Assembly: GCA_017471925.1 (NCBI GenBank) | Contig: JAFURM010000026.1 | Coordinates: 34,377 to 98,376, forward strand | DNA from: Bacteroides sp. | Lineage (GTDB): Bacteria > Bacteroidota > Bacteroidia > Bacteroidales > Bacteroidaceae | Reading direction: 5' to 3' | Length of the DNA: 64,000 nucleotides | Part shown: piece by piece, positions 23,504 through 33,407 of the stretch | Layout: every line of letters starts with the position of its first letter | Position numbering within the stretch: the first letter of the stretch is position 1 | The notes under the pieces: model-generated | What the model was told of the DNA's origin: nothing | Databases searched by the model: none | What the model saw: only the letters and a program-made list of their open reading frames with translations | Translations under genes and position numbers: made by a program

Positions 23504-26398
23504 ATGAATTCAGAGCATAAACTTTTCCTTCTCGACGCTTATGCGTTGATTTATCGGGCCTACTATGCCCTCATCAAGAACCCCCGCATCAATTCCAAGG
23601 GAATGAACACCTCAGCCATACTGGGTTTCGTCAACACGCTGGAGGAGGTGCTGAAGAAAGAGAAGCCCACACACATCGGTGTGGCCTTCGACCCTGCCGG
23701 ACCCACCTTCCGCCACGAAGCCTACGAAGCCTACAAGGCACAGCGCGAGGAGACCCCCGAGGCCATCCGCCTCTCCGTGCCCATCATCAAGGAGATTATC
23801 CGCGCCTACCGCATCCCCATCCTGGAGGTTCCCGGCTTCGAGGCCGATGATGTCATAGGCACCCTGGCCACGGAAGCCGGACGACAGGGCATCACCACCT
23901 ACATGATGACGCCCGACAAGGACTATGGACAGCTCGTCTCTGCCAACGTCTTCATGTATCGCCCCAAGCACACGGGCGGCTTTGAGGTGATGGGGCCGGA
24001 AGAGGTGAAGGCAAAGTTCTCTATCGACTCCACCACGCAAGTGATAGACATGCTGGGTCTGATGGGCGATGCATCAGACAACATCCCCGGCTGTCCGGGC
24101 GTGGGCGAAAAGACGGCACAGAAACTGATTGCTCAGTTCGGCAGCATCGAAGGACTCCTGGAACATACCGACCAGCTGAAGGGTGCACTGAAGAAGAAGG
24201 TGGAAGAGAACCGCGAGCAGATTCTCTTCTCCAAGTTCCTGGCTACCATCAAGACCGATGCCCCCATCCGGCTGAACATGTCTACGCTCGTGCGGGAAGC
24301 TCCCAACGAAGAAGAGCTGCGCCGGATTTTCGAACAGCTGGAGTTTCGCGCACTCATCGACCGCGTACTCCGCAAGGAGGAGAACACTCCCCTACCCTCC
24401 ACCACCGGCCGAAGCACTGCCCGCACTCAGCCGACGGAGCCGGACCTCTTTGCCGGCACCCTCTTCGCCCAAGCCGCACCGACAACCGAGGCTGCCACTC
24501 CACAGGGCGAAAAAAAGACGCCCACACAAGGCGATTTGTTTGCGTTTTTTGCGGACGAGGGGGCAGACGAGCCGAATTTTTCGATTCTCAGCCGCTTAAA
24601 TGAGGCCGAAGTAGACTATCAACTCATTGATTCAGAAGAGAAAAGACGCGAAATTCTTCAAAAGTTGCTTACATCGGAAATTCTCGCGATAGACACGGAG
24701 ACCACGGGAACCGAGCCAATGGAGGCCGAATTGGTGGGCATGAGCTTCAGCGATGCCGAAAACCGGGCCTACTATGTGCCGGTACCTGCCGAAAGGAGCG
24801 AAGCCTTAAAAATTGTAAACGAGTTGCGTCCGCTCTACGAAAGCGAACAAATCACCAAGGTGGGACAGAACATCAAATACGACATGGTGGTGCTGGGCAA
24901 CTATGGCGTTCATGTCCGCGGTCCGCTGTTCGACACCATGATTGCCCACTACGTGCTTCAGCCCGAACTGCGCCACAACATGGACTACCTGGCCGAAGTC
25001 TACCTGCACTATCAGACCATACACATCGATGAACTCATCGGCCCGCGCGGCAAGAACCAGAAAAACATGCGCGACCTTCCGCCCGAAGCCGTCTACCGTT
25101 ACGCCTGCGAAGACGCCGACGTCACCCTGAAGCTGAAGAACATACTGGAAAAGGAGCTGAAGAAGAAGCAGGCCGAACAACTCTTCTATGACATCGAGAT
25201 GCCGCTCGTTCCGGTGCTCGTTGCCCTGGAGAGCAACGGTGTGCGCTTAGACACCGAGGCCCTGAAACTCTCGTCCGTCCACCTGAACGAACGGTTGCAG
25301 CAGATTGAACAAGACATCTACAGCATGGCCGGCATCACCTTCAACATCGCCTCGCCGCGACAGGTGGGCGAAGTGCTCTTCGACCGCCTGAAGATTGTCT
25401 CCAAAGCCCGCAAGACCAAGACGGGCCAGTACGTCACCAACGAAGAGGTGCTGGAGAGCCTGAGGGGCAAGCACGACATCGTGGGGCGCATCCTGGAATA
25501 CCGGGGCCTGAAGAAGCTGCTCGGCACCTATGTGGACGCCCTGCCCCAGCTCATCAATCCCCGCACGGGACGCATACACACCTCTTTCAACCAGGCCGTC
25601 ACCGCCACCGGCCGACTCAGCTCCAGCAACCCCAACCTGCAGAACATCCCCATCCGCGACGAGGACGGCAAGGAGATACGCAAAGCCTTCATCCCCGACG
25701 AAGGGTGTGAGTTCTTCTCGGCCGACTACTCACAGATAGAACTGCGCATCATGGCCCACCTGAGCGGAGACACGAACATGATTGACGCCTTCCGCAGCGG
25801 GCACGACATCCACGCCGCCACGGCCGCCAAGATATATAAGGTGGACATCAGCGAGGTGACGAGCGACATGCGGCGCAAGGCCAAGACGGCCAACTTCGGC
25901 ATCATCTATGGCATATCGGTCTTCGGACTGGCCGAGCGCATGAACGTGGACCGCAAGGAGGCCAAGGAACTGATAGACGGCTACTTCGAAACCTATCCGC
26001 AGGTAAAGGCCTACATGGACCAGAGCGTGGCCGTGGCTCAGGAGAAAGGCTACGTAGAGACTATCTTCCACCGCAAACGCTTCCTGCCCGACATCAACTC
26101 GCGCAACGCGACGGTACGCGGATATGCCGAACGCAACGCCATCAACGCACCGATACAGGGCAGCGCGGCCGACATCATCAAGGTGGCCATGGCCCGCATT
26201 CACGAACGCTTCGAAGCCCTCCAACTGAAGGCAAAGATGATTCTGCAGGTGCACGACGAACTGAACTTCAGCGTACCCACGGCCGAGAAGGAAGCCGTGC
26301 AGCAGATTGTCATCGAAGAGATGGAGCGTGCCTACGCCATGCAGGTGCCGCTTAGAGCCGACTGCGGATGGGGCAAGAACTGGTTAGAGGCGCACTGA
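23504..26398 (+). CDS. polA: DNA polymerase I
   Basis: The 964-residue protein starts MNSEHKLFLLDAYALIYRAYY and has three domains: 5'-3' exonuclease (residues 1-310; FEADDVIGTLA, MTPDKDYGQLV, IPGCPGVGEKTAQKLI), a 3'-5' exonuclease with LAIDTETTGTEPMEAELVG (acidic pair retained, so proofreading is probably active) and the family A polymerase (SADYSQIELRIMAHLS motif A, RRKAKTANFGIIYGIS motif B, LQVHDELNF motif C). ATG 23504 is chosen; the open frame upstream is unconserved and overlaps the divergent gene. Confidence 0.97.
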   Translation: MNSEHKLFLLDAYALIYRAYYALIKNPRINSKGMNTSAILGFVNTLEEVLKKEKPTHIGVAFDPAGPTFRHEAYEAYKAQREETPEAIRLSVPIIKEIIRAYRIPILEVPGFEADDVIGTLATEAGRQGITTYMMTPDKDYGQLVSANVFMYRPKHTGGFEVMGPEEVKAKFSIDSTTQVIDMLGLMGDASDNIPGCPGVGEKTAQKLIAQFGSIEGLLEHTDQLKGALKKKVEENREQILFSKFLATIKTDAPIRLNMSTLVREAPNEEELRRIFEQLEFRALIDRVLRKEENTPLPSTTGRSTARTQPTEPDLFAGTLFAQAAPTTEAATPQGEKKTPTQGDLFAFFADEGADEPNFSILSRLNEAEVDYQLIDSEEKRREILQKLLTSEILAIDTETTGTEPMEAELVGMSFSDAENRAYYVPVPAERSEALKIVNELRPLYESEQITKVGQNIKYDMVVLGNYGVHVRGPLFDTMIAHYVLQPELRHNMDYLAEVYLHYQTIHIDELIGPRGKNQKNMRDLPPEAVYRYACEDADVTLKLKNILEKELKKKQAEQLFYDIEMPLVPVLVALESNGVRLDTEALKLSSVHLNERLQQIEQDIYSMAGITFNIASPRQVGEVLFDRLKIVSKARKTKTGQYVTNEEVLESLRGKHDIVGRILEYRGLKKLLGTYVDALPQLINPRTGRIHTSFNQAVTATGRLSSSNPNLQNIPIRDEDGKEIRKAFIPDEGCEFFSADYSQIELRIMAHLSGDTNMIDAFRSGHDIHAATAAKIYKVDISEVTSDMRRKAKTANFGIIYGISVFGLAERMNVDRKEAKELIDGYFETYPQVKAYMDQSVAVAQEKGYVETIFHRKRFLPDINSRNATVRGYAERNAINAPIQGSAADIIKVAMARIHERFEALQLKAKMILQVHDELNFSVPTAEKEAVQQIVIEEMERAYAMQVPLRADCGWGKNWLEAH

Positions 26399-26471
26399 TG
26401 CCACGGAATAACCAATTTTAACTCATTGGCAGAAAGCAAGCCAAGAGCAGAAGAGACGCACAGTTTGCCGC

Positions 26472-26525
26472 AAAGGACGCTCCCGAAAGCATCGCCGGAG
26501 CGTCCTTTGGCTTTTACCGCTGTCA
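26472..26525 (+). terminator. polA terminator
   Basis: AAAGGACGCTCC (26472-26483) pairs with GGAGCGTCCTTT (26507-26518), followed by GGCTTTT, 74 nt after the polA stop. Confidence 0.7.
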
Positions 26526-26586
26526 AAAAGGAAACGGAGAATAGGAGAAAGAAATAACATAAAGACAAAAATATCGCCCCGTTCCA

Positions 26587-26616
26587 TTGTTTTTATCCAC
26601 AGAAAATGTATCTTTG
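26587..26616 (+). promoter_or_regulatory. Promoter with no protein gene immediately downstream
   Basis: TTG (26587-26589), 19 bp, TATCTTTG (26609-26616). A perfect DnaA-box sequence TTATCCACA (26593-26601) lies in the spacer. The next annotated gene begins only at 27077, beyond a terminator, so the promoter probably drives a small RNA. Confidence 0.65.
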
Positions 26617-26621
26617 TCACG

Positions 26622-26776
26622 TATTAACTACCAGAATGATAGAAATATGTCATTTCTATCCCGAGGAACAGCCATGAATTCTCTCAATGATAAACTAATA
26701 CTCTTAACAATAACCCGAAACCTTTTTATTGATTTTAGAAAAGCCGGAATGCGTGAGCACTCCGGCTTTTCGTTTT
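26622..26776 (+). ncRNA. Candidate small RNA bounded by promoter and terminator
   Basis: From the predicted start near 26622 the transcript would contain a perfect hairpin, GATAGAAAT / ATTTCTATC (26638-26660, 5-nt loop), and end at GAAAAGCCGGA / TCCGGCTTTTC (26738-26771) followed by GTTTT. Inside are two short overlapping frames (ATG 26636, 13 codons, stop overlapping an ATG near 26673), so a leader-peptide or small-protein role is also possible. No known RNA family is recognised. Confidence 0.5.
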
Positions 26777-26839
26777 CCGGCGAAAACACCCCCAAGGCAG
26801 CGGTCGAACGGCAGCCACATGACGCCTCCAAACGGTGCT

Positions 26840-26949
26840 CCGGAACAGCGTGCAATTCCTGCCGGAGCTGCGTGCAATAACTTCCGGAATCGCGCGCAGT
26901 TTCCCGGAAAACTGCACGCAGAAACTTTGGAAACAGCGTGCAATTCCGC
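26840..26949. repeat. 20-24 bp tandem array with CCGGAA arms and GCGYGC core
   Basis: Five units start at 26840, 26862, 26884, 26904 and 26928 (periods 22, 22, 20, 24). Each has CCGGA(A/G), a few bases, then GCGTGCA, GCGCGCA or GCACGCA, then AATT/GTTT/GAAA before the next CCGG. Together they give a dyad-symmetric pattern. The region is non-coding; frames across it translate to repetitive Arg/Cys-rich peptides. Confidence 0.75.
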
Positions 26950-27076
26950 CACAGAGGCAATTTGTCGGCCAATTTAAGCCTATATTAATCGTTTTATTAA
27001 GCCATGCGGCTAACTTTGCAAGCCATTCTAACTCTTACAAAAAGAATTTCTAACTCTTATTAAAAGGAAACAGAAC
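26950..27076 (+). other. Leader region of the DUF5703 gene
   Basis: This stretch is AT-rich and contains two close copies of TTCTAACTCTTA (around 27027 and 27047). No classical promoter is evident; TAACTTTG at 27011-27018 fits TAnnTTTG and could be the -7 element. Confidence 0.4.
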
Positions 27077-29326
27077 ATGAAAAACAGAATCCTGAAACTC
27101 GCCCTCTGCCTGATGGTCATGATGGGCACAGCAAGCCGCGCAGCAGCCAAGAACGAACTGCCGGCCGACGTGTTGAAACAACTGAACCGATACAACGTGG
27201 TGTGGGAAACGGCCAGCCGCAGCGGTTCTATGGAGTCCATGCCCTTAGGCAACGGTGACATCACCGCCAACGTATGGGTGGAAGAAGGCGGCGACCTGAT
27301 GCTCTACATCGGCAAGTCCGACACCTGGAGCGAAGCCACCCGGCTGCTGAAGGTGGGCCGCCTGCGCATCCAGGTATCGCCCAACCCCTTCACCGAGGGA
27401 ACCCCCTTCCGCCAGGAGCTGAATCTGCACAAGGGCGAGATAGACATCACCGCCGGAGCCAAGGGCAACCGCGTGCAGATGAAGCTGTGGATTGATGCCA
27501 ACAATCCCGTGGTACGCATAGAGACCACCTCCGACCGCCCCGTGAGCGTAAGCTGCACCACCGAGCTGATGCGCCCCGCCCCCTTCACTCTGGAACGCGG
27601 CGACCATCCCCTGGCCTCCAGTTTCCGAGGACTGATAGACAGTCCCGTGCGCCCATCGGAAAGTGCCGACGTACTGCAGTCCCTGAACGACCGCATCCAG
27701 TGGTATCACCGCAATGAAAGCTCCTTCTACCCCCTCATCATGGAGCGTCAGAACGTACCCCAACTGACCGGGAAATATCCCGACCCCTACCTGAACCGCA
27801 CCTTTGGCGCCGCCGTGACCGGCAGCGGCATGCAGCTTGCAAACGACAGCACGCTCGTCTCCGCCAAGGCATCGCGCCGCCACCTGATAACCCTCTGTGC
27901 CCTGACCGCACAGACCGAGAGTGCTCAGGCCTGGAGCGACAAGCTGGATGCCATCGTGGAACAGACGGCCGCCACACCGCTGAAGACGGCCTACAAGAAG
28001 CATCTGGCCTGGTGGGACAGCTTCTGGAACCGCAGCTGGATATTCCTCTCGGGCGATGAAGCGGCCGAGGCCGTGACCCGCGCCTACCAGCTGCAACGCT
28101 TCCTCATGGCCTGCCAAAGCCGTGGAGCCTATCCCGCCAAGTTCAACGGTGGCAACTTCACCTTCGACTATCAGGGACGCAACGGCGACTACCGCAACTG
28201 GGGACCGGGCTACTGGCACCAGAACTGCCGCCTCTACTACTGGCCGCTGGCCGCCTCGGGCGACTTCGACCTGAAGAAGCCCTGGTTCGACATGTACCTC
28301 CGCATGATGCCCCTGCAGATGGACATCACACGCCTCTACTATGGCCACGACGGAGCCTTCTTCCCCGAAACGCTCAACTTCTTCGGCATGTACATCCAGG
28401 ACGACTGGGGATGGAACAACCCCGGAAAAGCCTCACAGACACGCTGGATACGCTACCACTATGCCGGAGCACTGGAACTGCTGACCGAGATGCTGGACAT
28501 GTATCACTACACGAACGACGAAGCCTTTGCACGGCAGTACATCGTACCCTTCGGCACACAGGTCATCCGCTTCTTCGCCCAGCACTGGCCGCGTATCAAC
28601 CAAACCCTGCGCTTCATCCCCGCCAACTCGCTGGAGCAGTTTTGGGACTGCCTGAACCCCATCGACTACATTGCCGGACTGACCTACACCATCAACCAGC
28701 TGAAGGCCCTGCCCAAGGAGCTCACCAGCGACGAGCTGCTGGCCGAGTGGCAAGACTGCCTACAGGCCCTCCCACCCCTGCCCAAAACCCAGGACGGACA
28801 ACGCCTGCTACCGGCCGAGGAGTATGGCGTGGGCCGCAACTTTGAGAACCCCGAGTGCTACGCCATCTTCCCCTTCAAGCTCTACGGCCTGGGCCGCCCC
28901 GACCTGCAAGTGGCCATCAATACCTTCCAGGCCCGCCGGTTCAACCAGACCACCTGCTGGTCGCAAGACCCCATCCAGGCTCCCCTCCTGGGCATGGCCG
29001 ACTTTGCCAAGGAGTGCCTGATGAAGAACGTGCGTGCCACCGACCCCGCCGTGCGCTTCCCCGTCTTCTGGAAGCCGGGCAGCGACTACTGCCCCGACCT
29101 GGACAACGGCGGCGCCTTCTGCATCGGCCTGCAGAACATGCTGTTGCAGAATGTGGACAGCCGGATTCTCCTGCTGCCCGCCCTACCTGCCGAGTGGCAC
29201 GTGGACTTCAAGCTCCACGCCTATGACAACACCACCGTGCGTGCCAAGGGCCAGGGCAAAGAGGTGCTGCAGCTGCAGGTATTCCCCGCCGAACGCGCCA
29301 AGGATGTGACTACCGACTTCCGATAA
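27077..29326 (+). CDS. Secreted DUF5703 domain protein, glycoside-hydrolase-like
   Basis: The 749-residue protein has a signal peptide (MKNRILKLALCLMVMMGTASRAAA). Residues about 35-230 match DUF5703: YNVVWETASRSGSMESMPLGNGDITANVWVEEGGDLMLYIGKSDTW. The rest resembles (alpha/alpha)6-barrel glycosidases related to GH95-type enzymes, with KFNGGNFTFDYQGRNGDYRNWGPGYWHQNCRLYYWPL. A periplasmic or surface carbohydrate-degrading role is inferred from domain relatives; the substrate is unknown. No SusC/SusD pair lies next to it, so it is not in a typical polysaccharide-utilisation locus. Confidence 0.75.
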   Translation: MKNRILKLALCLMVMMGTASRAAAKNELPADVLKQLNRYNVVWETASRSGSMESMPLGNGDITANVWVEEGGDLMLYIGKSDTWSEATRLLKVGRLRIQVSPNPFTEGTPFRQELNLHKGEIDITAGAKGNRVQMKLWIDANNPVVRIETTSDRPVSVSCTTELMRPAPFTLERGDHPLASSFRGLIDSPVRPSESADVLQSLNDRIQWYHRNESSFYPLIMERQNVPQLTGKYPDPYLNRTFGAAVTGSGMQLANDSTLVSAKASRRHLITLCALTAQTESAQAWSDKLDAIVEQTAATPLKTAYKKHLAWWDSFWNRSWIFLSGDEAAEAVTRAYQLQRFLMACQSRGAYPAKFNGGNFTFDYQGRNGDYRNWGPGYWHQNCRLYYWPLAASGDFDLKKPWFDMYLRMMPLQMDITRLYYGHDGAFFPETLNFFGMYIQDDWGWNNPGKASQTRWIRYHYAGALELLTEMLDMYHYTNDEAFARQYIVPFGTQVIRFFAQHWPRINQTLRFIPANSLEQFWDCLNPIDYIAGLTYTINQLKALPKELTSDELLAEWQDCLQALPPLPKTQDGQRLLPAEEYGVGRNFENPECYAIFPFKLYGLGRPDLQVAINTFQARRFNQTTCWSQDPIQAPLLGMADFAKECLMKNVRATDPAVRFPVFWKPGSDYCPDLDNGGAFCIGLQNMLLQNVDSRILLLPALPAEWHVDFKLHAYDNTTVRAKGQGKEVLQLQVFPAERAKDVTTDFR

Positions 29327-29349
29327 ACGGTAGCGCATCACTATGTATT

Positions 29350-29484
29350 CAGGCACGGATGACGCGGATTTATTCCGCAGACCGTTGATTCACCGATTAA
29401 TTTCGCTTTGCCCGACAAACCGTCACAGTGGGATTGGTATAAAATAATGAAATAATCCGTGAAAATCCGTATCATCCGTGCCTG
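29350..29484. repeat. Dispersed inverted-repeat element, copy B
   Basis: CAGGCACGGATGACGCGGAT at the left end is matched in inverted form by the ATCCGTATCATCCGTGCCTG end. It occupies most of the 291-bp gap after the DUF5703 gene; the ychF promoter follows. Confidence 0.8.
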
Positions 29485-29543
29485 AAATATCCATGATTTG
29501 ATTGATGCCTCAATAACGGAATGGATTCAAAACAGACTCTAAA

Positions 29544-29575
29544 TTTGCTACTGCGCGCGGTTCTTATTATCTTTG
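29544..29575 (+). promoter_or_regulatory. ychF promoter
   Basis: TTTG (29544-29547), 20 bp, TATCTTTG (29568-29575); start expected about 35 nt before ATG 29618. Confidence 0.8.
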
Positions 29576-29617
29576 CGCCGTTAAAAACAGAAACAATAAC
29601 GCAAAAGATAACAAGTA

Positions 29618-30721
29618 ATGGCATTACAATGTGGTATTGTCGGACTGCCCAACGTAGGCAAATCGACACTCTTCAACTGCCTCTCCAACGCTAAGGCACA
29701 GGCAGCAAACTTCCCCTTCTGTACAATAGAACCCAACGTGGGCGTCATCACCGTGCCCGACGAACGGCTCACCAAACTGGCCGAACTGGTACATCCCGGA
29801 CGCATCGTGCCCACCACGGTGGAAATCGTGGACATTGCCGGTCTCGTGAAAGGTGCCAGCAAGGGCGAGGGCCTGGGCAACAAGTTCCTGGCCAACATCC
29901 GCGAAACGGATGCCATCATACACGTGCTGCGCTGCTTCGACGACGAGAACGTGACCCATGTGGACGGCTCCGTAGACCCCGTGCGCGACAAGGAGATTAT
30001 AGACACCGAGCTGCAGCTGAAAGACCTGGAAACCATCGAAAGCCGCATCCAGAAGGTGCAGAAACAGGCACAGACAGGCGGCGACAAGCAGGCCAAGCAG
30101 GTATATGACGTGCTGGTGCAGTATCAGGCCGCCCTGGAGCAGGGCAAGAGCGCCCGCACCGTTCAGTTCGAGACCAAGGACGAGCAGAAGATTGCCCGCG
30201 AACTGTTCCTGCTGACGAGCAAGCCGGTGATGTACGTATGCAACGTGGACGAAGCCAGCGCCGTGAGCGGCAACAAATACGTGGAGCAGGTGCGCGAAGC
30301 GGTGAAGGACGAGAATGCCGAAATCCTCATCGTGGCCGCCAAGACCGAGGCCGACATTGCCGAACTGGAAACCTATGAAGACCGCCAGATGTTCCTGGAA
30401 GAAGTGGGACTGGAAGAGTCGGGCGTCAGCCGCCTCATCAAGTCGGCCTACAAGATGCTGAACCTGGAGACCTTCATCACCGCCGGCGAGATGGAAGTCA
30501 AGGCCTGGACCTATCAGAAGGGGTGGAAAGCCCCTCAGTGTGCCGGCGTCATCCACACCGACTTCGAGAAAGGCTTCATCCGCGCCGAAGTCATCAAGTA
30601 TGAAGACTACATCCACTATGGCAGCGAAGCCGCCGTGCGCGAAGCCGGCAAGCTGGGTGTGGAAGGCAAGGACTACGTGGTGCAGGACGGCGACATCATG
30701 CACTTCCGATTCAACGTATAA
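29618..30721 (+). CDS. ychF: Redox-regulated ribosome-associated ATPase YchF
   Basis: The 367-residue protein starts [42 protein letters not shown] with G1 and G2, has [18 protein letters not shown] as G3, and carries the C-terminal TGS domain ([24 protein letters not shown]). YchF is an Obg-family protein that binds ATP better than GTP and associates with ribosomes. It precedes lgt by 20 nt. Confidence 0.96.
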   Translation: MALQCGIVGLPNVGKSTLFNCLSNAKAQAANFPFCTIEPNVGVITVPDERLTKLAELVHPGRIVPTTVEIVDIAGLVKGASKGEGLGNKFLANIRETDAIIHVLRCFDDENVTHVDGSVDPVRDKEIIDTELQLKDLETIESRIQKVQKQAQTGGDKQAKQVYDVLVQYQAALEQGKSARTVQFETKDEQKIARELFLLTSKPVMYVCNVDEASAVSGNKYVEQVREAVKDENAEILIVAAKTEADIAELETYEDRQMFLEEVGLEESGVSRLIKSAYKMLNLETFITAGEMEVKAWTYQKGWKAPQCAGVIHTDFEKGFIRAEVIKYEDYIHYGSEAAVREAGKLGVEGKDYVVQDGDIMHFRFNV

Positions 30722-30741
30722 CCCCCCTCAATCACAGCCCC

Positions 30742-31644
30742 ATGCTCTCCCTCCTCTTTATCCATTGGAATCCCGACCCCGAACTGTTCCGCATCGGGAG
30801 CCTGCCCATACGCTACTACGGCCTGTTGTGGGTAGTAGGCATCGCGCTGGCCTACTTGGTGGTGCAGCGCCAATACCGCGACAAGAAGATAGGCGACAAC
30901 AAGTTCGACCCGCTCTTCATCTACTGCTTTTTGGGCATCCTGATTGGCGCACGCCTGGGACACTGCCTCTTCTATCAGCCCGACTACTACCTGAACCACT
31001 TCTGGGAGATGGTTCTGCCCGTGAAGTTCCTGCCTGACGGCGACTGGAAATGGACCGGCTACGAGGGCCTGGCCAGCCACGGAGGCACCCTGGGGCTTAT
31101 CATCGCCCTGTGGCTCTACTGCCGCAAGGTGAAGATGCACTACATCGATGTGGTGGACATGATAGCCGTGGCCACCCCCGTCTGTGCCTGCTGCATCCGC
31201 CTGGCCAACCTGATGAACTCCGAAATCATCGGCCGTCCCACCGACGTGCCCTGGGCCTTCGTCTTCGAACGTGTGGACATGCAGCCCCGCCATCCGGGAC
31301 AGCTCTACGAAGCCCTCGCCTACTTCATTTTCTTCCTAGGCATGGTCTACCTCTACCGCCGTGGCCTGAAACGCCGTCAGGAGGCCGAAAAACCCTCATA
31401 CGGCAAGCCCAAGGCCATGCTTCCCCCCGCCTACCCCTATCACCGCGGATTCTTCTTCGGCCTCTGCCTCGCCGAAATCTTCACCTTCCGCTTCTTCATC
31501 GAGTTTCTGAAGGAGAACCAGGTGGACTTCGAAGAGGGCATGACGCTGAACATGGGCCAGTGGCTCAGTATCCCCTTCATCCTCACGGGGCTCTACTTCA
31601 TGTTCTTCTACGACAGGAAGAAAGAGGAAGCGACGAAGCAATAG
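30742..31644 (+). CDS. lgt: Prolipoprotein diacylglyceryl transferase
   Basis: This 300-residue inner-membrane protein has the Lgt signatures [31 protein letters not shown], the SHGG motif ([11 protein letters not shown]) and [24 protein letters not shown], followed by [12 protein letters not shown]. It transfers diacylglycerol from phosphatidylglycerol to the lipobox cysteine of prelipoproteins, several of which are encoded in this window. It is likely co-transcribed with ychF. Confidence 0.96.
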   Translation: MLSLLFIHWNPDPELFRIGSLPIRYYGLLWVVGIALAYLVVQRQYRDKKIGDNKFDPLFIYCFLGILIGARLGHCLFYQPDYYLNHFWEMVLPVKFLPDGDWKWTGYEGLASHGGTLGLIIALWLYCRKVKMHYIDVVDMIAVATPVCACCIRLANLMNSEIIGRPTDVPWAFVFERVDMQPRHPGQLYEALAYFIFFLGMVYLYRRGLKRRQEAEKPSYGKPKAMLPPAYPYHRGFFFGLCLAEIFTFRFFIEFLKENQVDFEEGMTLNMGQWLSIPFILTGLYFMFFYDRKKEEATKQ

Positions 31645-31809
31645 ACCCGTTTTTTTCGCGACAGAAGGCCGGAAAAACGGCGGCAATCGGACAAAACGCG
31701 AACAAATCTTCCCCCCAACGCCTTTTAATGGATGCGGAAAGGGATTTGCGGACATTTCTTGTGGACGGAAGAGCAACAAGGAATGGCCCGCTCCCGCTAT
31801 ATTTGCATC

Positions 31810-33297
31810 ATGAGAAGACTGATGAGGACAATAATGCTGTGGATGGGACTGCTGACCCTCCCTCCAGGCCATGCACAGATGGCCATGCGCCACAGCCTGC
31901 ACACCCCGCTGGCGGCCGACTCTGCCGACGTGGCCTATTATGGCCGGAAACACGGAGTGAGGGCAGCCGCCATGGTGTTCGGCATCAACATGGGCGTGTG
32001 GGCCTTCGACCGCTATGCACGCAAGGCCGACTTCGCCTACATCAGCGGCGCCACCATACGGCGCAACTTCCGCCACGGCTTCGTGTGGGACAACGACGGC
32101 ATGGGCACCAACATGTTCATGCACCCCTATCACGGCAACCTCTACTTCAACGCCGCACGCTCCAACGGCTACAGCTACTGGCACTCCTCGCTCTTCGCTT
32201 TCGGCGGCAGCTTCATGTGGGAAATGGCCATGGAGAACGAATACCCCTCCACCAATGACATCCTGGCCACCCCCATCGGAGGCATGGCCCTGGGCGAAGT
32301 GACCTACCGCATGAGCGACCTCATCCTGGACGACCGCCGCACGGGCAGGCAACGCTTAGGATTAGAAGCAGCCTCCTTCCTCGTCTCGCCCATGCGTGGA
32401 GTGACCCGCCTGCTCAGTGGCGACGCCTGGCGCAGGAGGAAGACGAGCGGCAAGCAGTTCGGTGTGCCCGACATCAGTGTGGACCTCTCGGCCGGTGTGC
32501 GCGTGCTGGAGCTGCGCGACGACATTCTGGACAAGGGATGGGGCATCGCCACCGAGGTCAGCATGGAATATGGCGACCGCTTCGATGCCGACGGCAAGAA
32601 GCCCTACGACTACTTCACCATGAAAGCCCGCCTCAACCTGCAGGAGTCACAGCCCGTGCTGGGACAGCTGAACATCACCGGACGCCTCATCGGCGGCGAA
32701 GCCATAGACACGGAGAAACACTACCTCAGCGTGGGCCTCTACCAACACTTCGACTACTACGACTCCGACACCATCTCGGACGTCTCCAACCGCACCCCCT
32801 ACAAGTTCTGCACCCCCGCCTCCTTCGGCTCGGGCTTCGTCTACAAGTGGAAAGGCGGCGGTGTGTGGGACGTGGACGGGCAGGCCCACGTGAACCTCAT
32901 CCTGCTCGGAGCCACCCTGAGCGACCACTACAAGCTCGTGGACCGCAACTACAACCTGGCCAGCGGCTACAGCTCCAAGTTTGCCCTGAACCTCACCTAC
33001 AGGAAAGACCTCGCCGCCCTTTCGGCAGGCTATGAAATCTATCACATGTTCACCTGGAAAGGCTATCCCTACGGCATGGACTGGGAGAGCGCCGACCCAC
33101 GCACGCTGAACGCCCAGGGCGACCGTTCCAACGCCATCCTGCACGCCACCGAGCTGCGGCTGGACCTGAAGCTGCGCCGCCGCCTCTACCTCACCGCCAG
33201 CCTGAGCAACTACACCCGCAAGACCGAGTACCGATACTACGAAGACGTCTCTTCCAGCACCTTCGAAGGCCGCCTGATGCTGACGTGGAAGCTGTAG
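31810..33297 (+). CDS. DUF3943 outer-membrane protein
   Basis: The product has a signal peptide (MRRLMRTIMLWMGLLTLPPGHAQ) followed by the DUF3943 block AAAMVFGINMGVWAFDRYARKADFAYISG, RNFRHGFVWDNDGMGTNMFMHPYHGNLYFNAARSNG and YWHSSLFAFGGSFMWE. The C-terminal half alternates amphipathic strands and ends TFEGRLMLTWKL, as outer-membrane barrels do. Function is unknown. ATG 31810 is preferred because the frame upstream lacks a signal sequence; ATG 31822 is also possible. A TATATTTG at 31798-31805 is too close to the ATG to be a clear promoter. Confidence 0.8.
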   Translation: MRRLMRTIMLWMGLLTLPPGHAQMAMRHSLHTPLAADSADVAYYGRKHGVRAAAMVFGINMGVWAFDRYARKADFAYISGATIRRNFRHGFVWDNDGMGTNMFMHPYHGNLYFNAARSNGYSYWHSSLFAFGGSFMWEMAMENEYPSTNDILATPIGGMALGEVTYRMSDLILDDRRTGRQRLGLEAASFLVSPMRGVTRLLSGDAWRRRKTSGKQFGVPDISVDLSAGVRVLELRDDILDKGWGIATEVSMEYGDRFDADGKKPYDYFTMKARLNLQESQPVLGQLNITGRLIGGEAIDTEKHYLSVGLYQHFDYYDSDTISDVSNRTPYKFCTPASFGSGFVYKWKGGGVWDVDGQAHVNLILLGATLSDHYKLVDRNYNLASGYSSKFALNLTYRKDLAALSAGYEIYHMFTWKGYPYGMDWESADPRTLNAQGDRSNAILHATELRLDLKLRRRLYLTASLSNYTRKTEYRYYEDVSSSTFEGRLMLTWKL

Positions 33298-33355
33298 AGG
33301 AGAGGAGCAAAAGACTCCTTGCAAAAAGGCGGAACGCAATCAAAACAGTCCTAAA

Positions 33356-33387
33356 TTTGCTTCTGCACTTTCATTGCATTATCTTTG
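33356..33387 (+). promoter_or_regulatory. Promoter of TPR/HTH regulator 1
   Basis: TTTG (33356-33359), 20 bp, TATCTTTG (33380-33387). The sequence between is closely similar to the promoter of the related gene at 56991 (see findings). Confidence 0.8.
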
Positions 33388-33407
33388 TCCTCCAAATCAT
33401 AGGAGCA

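Noticed and set aside
26704-27053. Open frames on both strands over the GCGYGC array
   Set aside because: Same reason: repeat-driven, overlapping on both strands, Cys/Arg-rich without family match.
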